A stretch of DNA of 64,000 bases, taken from positions 1 to 64,000 of the forward strand of contig CAZUAI010000011.1 in the NCBI GenBank assembly GCA_964617875.1, read 5' to 3'. The notes under the pieces are model-generated. The model ran no database searches, was not told the DNA's origin, and saw only the letters and a list, made by a program, of their open reading frames with translations. Positions within the stretch are counted from its first letter, which is position 1. Every line of letters begins with the position of its first letter. The stretch comes from CAZMVY01 sp964617875. GTDB taxonomy: Bacteria; Planctomycetota; Phycisphaerae; UBA1845; PWPN01. Positions 26,569 to 34,645 of this stretch are shown here, piece after piece. The translations under genes were made by a program, and so were the position numbers.

Positions 26569-27747
26569 TCAGCGCGTGCGGAAGCGATAGACGGTCGTTG
26601 TCCGGTATTGCTCGCCCGGACGCAGGATCGTGGACGGAAACGCCGGCTTGTTCGGCGAGTCCGGGTAGTGCTCGGTCTCCAGGCAGAAGCCGTAGCGGTG
26701 CTTGTAGACCTTGCCGCCCTTGCCGACGTTGCTGCCGTCGAGGAAGTTTCCGCAGTAGAACTGGATCGCCGGCTCGGTCGTGAGGACCTCCATCACGCGG
26801 CCGGTCGTCGGCTCGTAGACGCTGGCGGAGAGGCTCATCTCCCCGCCCTTCTTGTTCAATACCCAGCAGTGGTCGTAGCCCTTGCCGAGCTTGAGCTGCT
26901 CGTCGTCCTGGTTGACGCGGGCGCCGATCGGCGCGGGCTTCGTGAAGTCCATCGGCGTGCCCTTGACCGGGCGCAGCTCGCCCGTCGGGATCAGCGTGGC
27001 ATCGACCGGAAGGAACCGGTCGGCGTTGAGCATCAGCTCGTGGCCGAGGATGTCCCGCTCGCCGTGGCCCGACAGCGCCCAGTAGCTGTGGTTGGTCAGG
27101 TTGACGGGCGTGGCCTTGTCGGTCTCGGCCTCGTACTCGATCTTCAGTTCGTCGCTGTTGGTCAGCGAGTAGCGGACGGTGCACCTGAGGTTGCCGGGGT
27201 AGCCTTCTTCGCCGTCCTTGCTCGTGTACGTCAGCTTCAGGCCGACGGCCTCGGCGGACCGGAACGGCTCGGCGCTCCAGACGACCTTGTCGAAGCCTTT
27301 CTTCCCGCCGTGGAGGTGGTTGCCCATGTTGTTCGTGGCGAGCGTGTACTCGACGCCGTCGAGCGTGAAGCGGCCCCTGGCGATGCGGTTGCCGTAGCGG
27401 CCCACGATCGCGCCGAAGTAGGGCGTGGCCCTGATGTAGTCGGCGAGCGCGTCATAGCCGAGGACGATGTCGGCGAGCCTGCCGTTGCGGTCGGGCGCGT
27501 AGAGACGGACGATGATCCCGCCGTAGTTCGTGATGTCGGCACGGAGGCCGTTGGCGTTCGTGAGCGTGTAGAGGTCCACTTTCGTGCCGTTCGCCGTGCC
27601 GAAGGGCTGCCGGTCCACGCGCATGGCGTGCCTGCCCTTCTCGGCGGTCATGGTCTTCTCGCACGCCGGCGGCGCTGCGCAGGAGCAGAGCCACAGGGCC
27701 GCCGTCGCCGACGCACAAATCCGAAGCGCACCGTTTCGCCTGGTCAT
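26569..27747 (-). CDS. galM: Aldose 1-epimerase (galactose mutarotase), lipoprotein
   Basis: 392 residues, slightly longer than cytosolic GalM because of an N-terminal signal with lipobox LCSC. Family motifs are intact: GGIIVRLYAPDRNG, GRYGNRIARGRF, NHLHGG (catalytic His), VNLTNHSYWAL (second His), GYDHCWVLN, and LETEHYPDSPN with the catalytic Glu. It interconverts alpha and beta anomers of aldohexoses; the exported form fits periplasmic handling of sugars released by the neighbouring glycoside hydrolases. It is divergent from thiE and separated from the subtilase-like gene on the same strand by 197 bp. Confidence 0.9.
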   Translation of the reverse strand: MTRRNGALRICASATAALWLCSCAAPPACEKTMTAEKGRHAMRVDRQPFGTANGTKVDLYTLTNANGLRADITNYGGIIVRLYAPDRNGRLADIVLGYDALADYIRATPYFGAIVGRYGNRIARGRFTLDGVEYTLATNNMGNHLHGGKKGFDKVVWSAEPFRSAEAVGLKLTYTSKDGEEGYPGNLRCTVRYSLTNSDELKIEYEAETDKATPVNLTNHSYWALSGHGERDILGHELMLNADRFLPVDATLIPTGELRPVKGTPMDFTKPAPIGARVNQDDEQLKLGKGYDHCWVLNKKGGEMSLSASVYEPTTGRVMEVLTTEPAIQFYCGNFLDGSNVGKGGKVYKHRYGFCLETEHYPDSPNKPAFPSTILRPGEQYRTTTVYRFRTR

Positions 27748-27938
27748 CCGCTGGTCTCCTCGTGTTCCGCCGCGAACGCAGACACGCGTTCGATGCCCGC
27801 GGGCATTCTAACCGGCGAGCCGCGCGGGGGGAACAGGACGAGACGCGGGCGCGCCGTCACGACCGCGGGCACGCGGCCGCGACGAACCGGCCGCCCGGTG
27901 CGTTGCAGTCCGCGCCGCGGGGGGATACGCTGCGGTTC

Positions 27939-29123
27939 ATGCGGACCGCCGCCGCCCGGATCATCGACGCCAACCTCAACCGCGCCCGCGAGGCGATGCG
28001 CGTGATCGAGGATTTCGCCCGATTCGCGGCCGACGATGCGTCAACGTCGCGAATGCTCAAGCAGATGCGCCACGACCTCGCCGCGGCGGCGCGGGTCTGG
28101 CCCGTCCGCGACCTGCTCGCCGCCCGCGACACGCCGGGCGACGTCGGCACGCGCATCAGCACGGCCGGTGAGCGGAAGCGGGCATCGACGGCCGACATCG
28201 TCACCGCCGCCGCCCGGCGTCTGACCGAAGCCCTCCGCGTGCTCGAGGAATACGCCAAGCTCGACAGCCCGGCCGCCGCGGCCGCGATCGAACGCGTCCG
28301 CTATCGCGCCTACGAGGCGGAGAGGCGTCTGGTCCCCCGGGCGCTGGCTCTCGCGGAGGCGCCGCAGCGGCCGTCGTTTGCCGGCGTGCGGCTCTACGTC
28401 CTGATCACGGAATCGCTCTGCCGTCATGCGTGGCTGCGGACCGCCCGCGAGGCGATCGCCGGCGGCGCCGATTGCCTCCAGCTCCGCGAAAAGGGCCTCG
28501 GCGACGCCGAGCTGCTCGCGCGGGCGAAGAAGCTCGTCGCGCTCTGCCGCCGGCACGGCGTGCTGTGCATCATCAACGACCGCGCCGACATCGCCCGGCT
28601 GGCCGGCGCGGACGGCGTGCACGTCGGTCAGACGGACGTGTCCGTCGCCGAGGCGCGGCGGATCGTCGGGCCGCACGCGCTGATCGGCCGGAGCACGCGA
28701 AACCTCCGGGAGTTTCGCGCGGCCCTCCGCGAGCGGCCGGATTACGTCGCCATCGGCCCGATGTACGAGACGGCCACGAAGCCGCAGAAGAGCATCGCCG
28801 GCACGCGGATCCTCCCGCGGCTGATGCGGATGCTCGCGCGGTCCGCCGACGGGCCGGCGATTCCGCTCGTTGCGATCGGGGGCATTACGGCCGACCGGCT
28901 CGGACCGATCCTCGCGGCGGGTTGTCGGACGGTGTCCGTCTGCGCCGCGGTGATCAGCACCGAGGATCCGAGGGCCGCCGCGCGGCGACTGAAACGCAGG
29001 CTGGCGGCGTCTTCGGCGAGACCGCGTTCGGTCCCGAGGGGGCCGAACGCGAGCGAAAGGCCCTCGCCGCAGGCGGAGCCGACCCAGGGTCGTATTGCAC
29101 GATCCGGCGGCAAACGCGGCTGA
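27939..29123 (+). CDS. thiE: Thiamine-phosphate synthase with N-terminal ThiP-synthase-associated domain
   Basis: 394 residues. Residues 1 to about 140 form an alpha-helical domain (RIIDANLNRAREAMRVIEDF ... RLTEALRVLEEYAK) found before ThiE in several phyla and annotated as the ThiD2-like N domain. The TIM-barrel ThiE follows: LYVLIT, CLQLREKGL, LCIINDRADIA, GVHVGQTD, AIGPMYETATKP and VAIGGIT. The enzyme joins HMP pyrophosphate and thiazole phosphate to thiamine phosphate. The last 40 residues are a poorly conserved Arg/Pro-rich extension. The ATG at 27939 begins exactly where the N domain begins. No other thiamine gene is nearby. Confidence 0.9.
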   Translation: MRTAAARIIDANLNRAREAMRVIEDFARFAADDASTSRMLKQMRHDLAAAARVWPVRDLLAARDTPGDVGTRISTAGERKRASTADIVTAAARRLTEALRVLEEYAKLDSPAAAAAIERVRYRAYEAERRLVPRALALAEAPQRPSFAGVRLYVLITESLCRHAWLRTAREAIAGGADCLQLREKGLGDAELLARAKKLVALCRRHGVLCIINDRADIARLAGADGVHVGQTDVSVAEARRIVGPHALIGRSTRNLREFRAALRERPDYVAIGPMYETATKPQKSIAGTRILPRLMRMLARSADGPAIPLVAIGGITADRLGPILAAGCRTVSVCAAVISTEDPRAAARRLKRRLAASSARPRSVPRGPNASERPSPQAEPTQGRIARSGGKRG

Positions 29124-29171
29124 GCCTCCGGCCGCCGGTGTCCGACGGCGCTTGCCCGAGGTGGTGTACGG

Positions 29172-31106
29172 ATGCGGATCGGGCGACTCATGCAGATCGG
29201 CCTTTGCGTTCCGGGAGCGTTCGCGGTCCTGGCGTGTCTGCTCGGGGCCCACGCGTGCCTCGCGGGCGACGTGCCGGCCGGCCCGCTGTGGCCGCCGTCC
29301 TCCGGTGTGATTTCGCGGCCCGCGATGTGCAAGCCCGAGATGCGAGCCGTGATCGGCCCGATCCGCGTCACCGCCATCCACTGGGGCGGGGCCCCCTACC
29401 CCGGCGATTCCCGGGGCCGGCGAAGGCAACTCGAAGCCGACATCGCGACGGTCCACGGAGCCGGCGCCGCCTATGTCGGGAGCGTCAACGGACGTGGCTT
29501 TCACTGCCCGGGGCTGGAGGGCGAGGCGGTCCGGCGTCTCGACGGCACGCCGCTCACGCATCCGGGCATGAACAACGCCGTCTACAGGTGCAGCCTGAGG
29601 CCCGCGACGCAGGAAGCGCTGCTCCGCGCCGCCGCGGGCTGCGCCGATCTCGGCATGGACGGCTTCATCCTCGATTCGTGGCAGGGCGAGGGCGGCGTTC
29701 TCTGTTTCTGCGAACAGTGCCTTCGCTTCTATCGGGACTGCCTGCGGAGGCACCGCGACGACCCGAGGTTCGCCTCCGTGGCCGGGACGGAACCCGAAGC
29801 GTTCGACTACGACCGCTATCTTCGCGACCGGGGCTTCGGGCCGGAGACGCCCGTCCACAAGCTGCCCTGCGGCCCTGCGTTCGCCGAGTACCGGTTCGAC
29901 GAACTGATCCGGCGAAAGCGGGATCTGTTCCGGGCCGCGCGCGAGCGCGCCGGCCGGGTCCGCAGGCCGTTTCGCATCACCGCGAACGTGTACAGCATGC
30001 CCGCGGCGACCTTCGCGGTCCACGACCTGCTCGACTACCTCACCGTCGAACTGCCGTACTTCGGCAGCTTCGACGGCCCGCCGCCGCGCGGCAGCTCGAT
30101 CGCCGTCTACAAGAAGGCCTCGATGGTCGGCAAGCGCTGCGTGGCACAGCTGGGCTCGCACGACACCGCCCGCGCCCTCGTCGGCCGGGACTCGACGGCG
30201 ACACTGCTGAAGATCTGGATTGCCGAAGCGTATGCCGCCGGCCACCTCTTCGACCTGGCGCCGCGCGAATTCGCCGGATACAGGGACGGACGCGAACTCT
30301 GGCTCGAACTGCCGATCCGCCAGATGCTGACGTACTACGCCTTCTTTCAGGCCCATCCCGAGGTCTACACAACGACCGAGTCCTGCGCGCGAACCGCCAT
30401 CCTGTACAGCACCGCCGCCGCCCGTTCCGATACGGCGGAGCACGAACGGGAGTACAACGCGGTCTGCAGGCTCCTGCACGATGCCCACCGCCAGTTCGAT
30501 GTCCTCCTGGCGGGCGACAGCCGCTGGAGTCTCCCCGAGCCGTCGCTCGAGAGACTGTCCCGCTACGAATGCATCGTCGTCCTGCGACCGCAGGCGTTGC
30601 CGACGGAAAGCGCCGCGCGCCTGGCCGAGTACGCCGCGACCGGCCGCAAGGTTGTCCTTGTCGGCAAGTGCGGATGGAGCGGTCCGGGTTACAAGCAGCT
30701 GTGCAGGGCGCTGATCGGGCGCGAAGTCCCTCCGGACGGAATCCCGTCGTTCGCGCCGTACCGGCTCGGCCGCGATCCGGCCCTGCGGCGGGACCTGATC
30801 GCACAGCTCGGGCCCGACCCGTTCCTGACAACGAACGCGCCCGCGGAAACGGGCATTCTGTGCGGCCGCGCCGGCGGGCGCATGCTCGTCCACCTGATCA
30901 ACTACGACTACCGGGAGGAGGCGGACCGGATCCGTGACGCCACGAACATCGAACTCCGGGTTCGTACGCCGGCCAGGCATGCCTCGCTCCTGTCGCCGGA
31001 CGGGGCGTCAACGACGACGCCGGGGCTTCCAGTCACGCGCGATCGTGAGACGATCCGGGTGACCGTGCCGTGTCTGCACGTCTACTCCGTGATCGTGCTG
31101 GAGTGA
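29172..31106 (+). CDS. Exported TIM-barrel glycoside-hydrolase-like protein
   Basis: 644 residues with a signal peptide (cleavage near CLAGD). After a non-conserved lead the chain shows barrel strands such as TAIHWGGAPYPGD, GADLGMDGFILDSWQGEGG-like acidic loops (MDGFILDSWQ) and a Cys-rich segment VLCFCEQCLRFYRDCLRRH typical of this family's metal or disulfide loop. The second half (about 430-620) has a Rossmann-like region (CIVVLRPQALPTESAARLAE) as in beta-galactosidase trimerisation domains, and a C-terminal beta domain. The layout is of GH42/GH-A-like proteins, but I cannot name a family with confidence. Starts 48 bp after thiE and might be on the same transcript. Confidence 0.65.
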   Translation: MRIGRLMQIGLCVPGAFAVLACLLGAHACLAGDVPAGPLWPPSSGVISRPAMCKPEMRAVIGPIRVTAIHWGGAPYPGDSRGRRRQLEADIATVHGAGAAYVGSVNGRGFHCPGLEGEAVRRLDGTPLTHPGMNNAVYRCSLRPATQEALLRAAAGCADLGMDGFILDSWQGEGGVLCFCEQCLRFYRDCLRRHRDDPRFASVAGTEPEAFDYDRYLRDRGFGPETPVHKLPCGPAFAEYRFDELIRRKRDLFRAARERAGRVRRPFRITANVYSMPAATFAVHDLLDYLTVELPYFGSFDGPPPRGSSIAVYKKASMVGKRCVAQLGSHDTARALVGRDSTATLLKIWIAEAYAAGHLFDLAPREFAGYRDGRELWLELPIRQMLTYYAFFQAHPEVYTTTESCARTAILYSTAAARSDTAEHEREYNAVCRLLHDAHRQFDVLLAGDSRWSLPEPSLERLSRYECIVVLRPQALPTESAARLAEYAATGRKVVLVGKCGWSGPGYKQLCRALIGREVPPDGIPSFAPYRLGRDPALRRDLIAQLGPDPFLTTNAPAETGILCGRAGGRMLVHLINYDYREEADRIRDATNIELRVRTPARHASLLSPDGASTTTPGLPVTRDRETIRVTVPCLHVYSVIVLE

Positions 31107-31190
31107 TGCCGGCGCGCGGCCCGGACCTGAAGCCCCGCCATACGCAGGCAACCGGGAACGAACAGGCGGGCGGGCGCGCCGCCGCGCATC

Positions 31191-32405
31191 TCACGCCCAG
31201 ATCGAGTCGTTCGTCGCGTGCATGACCAGCGTCCGCGGCTTGCCGTGGGAGTCCTTTCCGTTGTGGGCGCTGTTGACCGCCGTGTAGAACAGGTGCCATC
31301 GGCCGTCGCGCTGCACGAGGGCGTTCGGGGCGTAGATGCCGTACGAGTCGGGTTGCGTCTTGTCGCCGCGGGCAATCCACGCCGACCGGCGCGGGCGGTG
31401 CCACTTCGTGCCGTCCGGCGAAAAGCACCACTCGATGTCCATCGTCTGCGCCTGGCAGCGATAGTGGCCCAGCATCCCGACGCGCCCCTTCGGCGTGTAC
31501 GTGACCGCGAGATAGTAGAACTGCTGATCCACGGGGTCTTCGGCGTCACGCTGGATCACCCGCCGGCGGGTCTCGAAACGCAGGCCGTCCGCGGATGTGT
31601 AGAGGTCGATCACGCGGAGCAGGCCCGGGGCGTTGTCGTGGGCCATGTAGGCCGGGTCGGTCTTGGGCACCTGGACCAGGGCCACGGAGTAAAGCTCGAA
31701 CGTGCCGTCCTCGAGCTGGTAGATGTTGGTCGCGTCGTTGGAGATCAGCCGCGGGATGGCGGCCGGCTCGTCCGCGGGGCGGTCCTTCGCGGGCTTCGCG
31801 TGGAGCAGGACGCCGTCGGGCGATGCGACGCCGTGCGCCGCCCGGTCGTGGAAGTGGTAGAGCACCGGCCGCAGCGGGTCGATCACGCTGTAGCGCCGGC
31901 CGTCGTCGCTGTCGGCGGCCAGGTAGCGCAGGACGCCCTCGCCGTGCGCCCAGAAGTAGATGCGGTGCCGTCCGTTCCGCAGCCGGATGTGGATGACCTG
32001 CACGGGCTTCCACGCGGCCGGCAGGTTGCCGATCGCGAACGGGGCGTCGGCCGGGCGGCCGGTCGAGCACTGCGCGGGGGACTTCGTCCACGGACCGCCG
32101 GGGACGCCCTCGGCGCAGGCGATCGCGTACTCCCTGGGCGATCCGCACACGGAGTACCAGATCCGCCAGCGGTCCTTTTCGATCGGCTCCACCGGGCAGG
32201 TGAAGTCCTGGATGTGGTCGCCCTCCCACGGCTCCGTCGGCTCGAGGGCGATGCCGTGCTTCCGCCACGCCGAGGGCGGACAGGGCGTCGGAATCGCGGG
32301 CCCCGTCGCGGGCGCGGCCCGCGCGGCCGTCCGCGACACGGCGGCGGCGCCGACGGCGGTACACAGTGTCCGGCTCAGAAACGAACGCCGATCGATTCGC
32401 TCCAT
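31191..32405 (-). CDS. Tat-exported beta-propeller protein, GH43/GH32-like
   Basis: 404 residues. The N terminus has a twin-arginine motif (DRRSFLSR, about 5-12) and an Ala-rich h region. Repeated blades follow with the sequence logic of five-bladed sugar-active propellers: KDRWRIWYSVCGSPREYAIA, HRIYFWAHGEGVLRYLAA, GTFELYSVALVQVP and DGRWHLFYTAVNS. Tyr/Trp-rich blades with D-G-x-x-x-L/I-Y/F-Y motifs are typical of GH32/GH43/GH130 clans. A full catalytic acid set cannot be assigned. AGGAG lies seven bases before the start. It lies 13 bp downstream of the DUF4838-like gene on the same strand, so the two are probably one operon. Confidence 0.75.
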   Translation of the reverse strand: MERIDRRSFLSRTLCTAVGAAAVSRTAARAAPATGPAIPTPCPPSAWRKHGIALEPTEPWEGDHIQDFTCPVEPIEKDRWRIWYSVCGSPREYAIACAEGVPGGPWTKSPAQCSTGRPADAPFAIGNLPAAWKPVQVIHIRLRNGRHRIYFWAHGEGVLRYLAADSDDGRRYSVIDPLRPVLYHFHDRAAHGVASPDGVLLHAKPAKDRPADEPAAIPRLISNDATNIYQLEDGTFELYSVALVQVPKTDPAYMAHDNAPGLLRVIDLYTSADGLRFETRRRVIQRDAEDPVDQQFYYLAVTYTPKGRVGMLGHYRCQAQTMDIEWCFSPDGTKWHRPRRSAWIARGDKTQPDSYGIYAPNALVQRDGRWHLFYTAVNSAHNGKDSHGKPRTLVMHATNDSIWA

Positions 32406-32418
32406 GTTGGGGCTCCTG

Positions 32419-34431
32419 TCATTTCACGGCGCAGCCGACTTCGGCCGCGACGGCCTTCATGCCCTCGATCATCTCCCGGATCTTCTTCACGGGTTCGCGG
32501 ACCATGTTCTTGTCGCCCTCCGCCATGGGCAGGGCCGCCTCCCACGCGGGCAGCGCCGTCACGGCCTGCGCCAGTCCGTCGACGTACGCCTGGAACTGCC
32601 TTCGGGCGGCGTCCTTGTCCGCGCGGGCCACGCTGCCCGACCTGACCAGCGACCGCAGTTCCCAGAGCGCCTTCAGTGCGTGGACGTATCCCTGCACGAC
32701 CAGGCTCTCCTGCACGAACACCGGCTCGCCGATCTCCCGGGCGAGTTGCACCGACCGTGCGGCCCGCGTCACATCGCGCTCAAGCTGCTCGACGTTCTTG
32801 ATCTCGCCCCACGGGTAGCCGTAGATCTCCCACAGCACGAAGCCCAGTTCGGGCAGCTTGCCCTCCTTCAGCATCGTGGCGGCCTGGCCGGGGTGCCCCC
32901 GCTGCTCGCCCGAAGGGTACTCGCTGCCGTACACGTCCCACGCCACCTGGCCGTGGATGTCGGACCATTCGGCGAACTTCGCGGGGTCTTTGATCCCCTC
33001 ACGGACCGCCCACGACAGGGCGAACTCGTGCGGCGTCCGCCCCTTCGCGTTCCAGGTCCATTCGGCCGCCGCCTCCGTGTTGAAGGCCACGTGCCGGATG
33101 CACGGCACGGCGTACCCGAGCAGGCCGGAAAGCCCCTTGTCCACGAACTCGTTCATCCGCGCGTGCGTGAACGCCGCACCGGTGAACGGCTGCCAGAACC
33201 CCACCAGCGCGCAGAGGTTCGGGCACACGCCGAGCCAGCGGCCCTGGTGGACCGTGTCCACGAGGTAGCGGCGGATCATCGGCGCCCGGCTGCTGTTGTA
33301 CGTATACAGGCTGTGGTAGTACCAGATCTTCACCGCCGGCGGCAGTTCGGCGAAGACCCGCGGGTTGCTCTTTTCGGTCTCCTCGCTCGTGAGGACGCGA
33401 AGACCGAGGTTCGGCTCCTTCTCGAGGGCCTTCTTCCAGGCCGCGACGATCGCCCGCGCCTCCAGGACGCTGCGGTCCTCCTTCGCGCACCGTTCGCACT
33501 GGCAGCCCTTTTCGCCGGCGAGGTTCTCCGTCATCCAGACATCCACCTCCGTCACGCCCGGCTTGCTCCGCCACAGCAACAGCCACTGCGCGAGGATATC
33601 GGCGAACAGAGGGTTCGAGTAGCAGATCGCCCCGACCTTGGCGCCCCTGCCCTGGAGTTCGGGATACACCCGGAAGAGGCCCGAGCCGGCCAACTGCTCC
33701 AGGTGCAGGATGACCGGCACGGGATTGATGCCGTATGTCGGCCCTTCGTCGATCATCTTCTGCTTGTACGGCGGATACTGGACGAAGCAGCGCTTGTCCT
33801 CGTCGATGCCCGCGTGCGAGATCTGCTCGTCGTAGTTCATCTTCCGATCCGACATCCACCGGAGCTGCAGCGAGCTGTCGCCGCCCCAGAGGCCGCGGTC
33901 GGCCATGTCCGGCCAGTCCGTCACCCGCAGGATGGGCATCTCGGCCCGGTCGCCCGTCACCTTCGCCCGCACGAGCTGCCGCAGCGTCTTGGCCGCGTAG
34001 TACAGCCCGTGGGGCGCGAGAGCGACGAGCCGCAGCCCGCGCCCGTCGGCGGCGGGCAGGATGAAATAGGCCTGGTCTGCGTTCCTGTATTCGCGGAGGC
34101 CCGCGGCTTCGTCGCCGCCGAGCCGCATCGTGATGGTGAACGAGGGCTTGTCCGGCGTCGCCGCGTTCTCCGGCAGACCGAGGCACTCCAACAGTTCCTT
34201 CCGCCCCTGGAGGGCGAGCGGCGGCGCCTCCGCCGGCACGACGATGGCCACGTCCCCGGCCGGCACCGCGACCTTCGCCGTGATCTCGATCTGTTTCGGC
34301 AGCGGGACGGTGTAACGGATCCACTGGACCGCTTCGTCCTTTGAGACCGCCGCCGGCCCGGCCGCCCGGACAACGGCCGCCGCCGACACAAGCCCCACGA
34401 ACACGAGAGATACCAACGTGCCTGATCGCAT
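32419..34431 (-). CDS. Exported GH20/GH67-type N-domain protein, DUF4838-like
   Basis: 670 residues with a signal peptide (cleavage near VRAAG). Residues 45-165 look like the alpha/beta domain that precedes the catalytic barrel in beta-hexosaminidases and alpha-glucuronidases (LECLGLPENAATPDKPSF ... GLYYAAKTLRQLV). The large barrel region carries acidic and Cys-rich loops (MTENLAGEKGCQCERCAKED), as in DUF4838 proteins. C-terminal helices (about 560-670) follow. Related proteins are found in planctomycete polysaccharide gene neighbourhoods; reaction not established. The ATG at 34429-34431 was chosen because the signal peptide follows directly; upstream codons are Arg-rich noise. Its stop lies 13 bp before the next start on the same strand. 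Confidence 0.75.
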   Translation of the reverse strand: MRSGTLVSLVFVGLVSAAAVVRAAGPAAVSKDEAVQWIRYTVPLPKQIEITAKVAVPAGDVAIVVPAEAPPLALQGRKELLECLGLPENAATPDKPSFTITMRLGGDEAAGLREYRNADQAYFILPAADGRGLRLVALAPHGLYYAAKTLRQLVRAKVTGDRAEMPILRVTDWPDMADRGLWGGDSSLQLRWMSDRKMNYDEQISHAGIDEDKRCFVQYPPYKQKMIDEGPTYGINPVPVILHLEQLAGSGLFRVYPELQGRGAKVGAICYSNPLFADILAQWLLLWRSKPGVTEVDVWMTENLAGEKGCQCERCAKEDRSVLEARAIVAAWKKALEKEPNLGLRVLTSEETEKSNPRVFAELPPAVKIWYYHSLYTYNSSRAPMIRRYLVDTVHQGRWLGVCPNLCALVGFWQPFTGAAFTHARMNEFVDKGLSGLLGYAVPCIRHVAFNTEAAAEWTWNAKGRTPHEFALSWAVREGIKDPAKFAEWSDIHGQVAWDVYGSEYPSGEQRGHPGQAATMLKEGKLPELGFVLWEIYGYPWGEIKNVEQLERDVTRAARSVQLAREIGEPVFVQESLVVQGYVHALKALWELRSLVRSGSVARADKDAARRQFQAYVDGLAQAVTALPAWEAALPMAEGDKNMVREPVKKIREMIEGMKAVAAEVGCAVK

Positions 34432-34645
34432 GAGTCGCCGTGCTCCCTGGCCACGCCGCCGGCAGCGGCCCCGCGGTCGGCGGTGGTCTTTCCCGCGCCG
34501 CGCGATCCGCGGTTCGCGGCGCACGCCGTCGCCGTCCGCAGTTCGGCCTGCGTCGTGTTCAATCTATAGCGTCGGCCGGGGGCGGTAAAGCGGCGCTCCG
34601 GCGAGGCCGACGCATGGGGCCGGGGGCGCGGGGCCCGCCGGCCCG

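Noticed and set aside
24809..27184. Continuous minus-strand frame reading from the mutarotase region into the subtilase-like gene
   Set aside because: The upstream part is an out-of-frame reading of galM; the true gene starts at the ATG at 26371 with a signal peptide.
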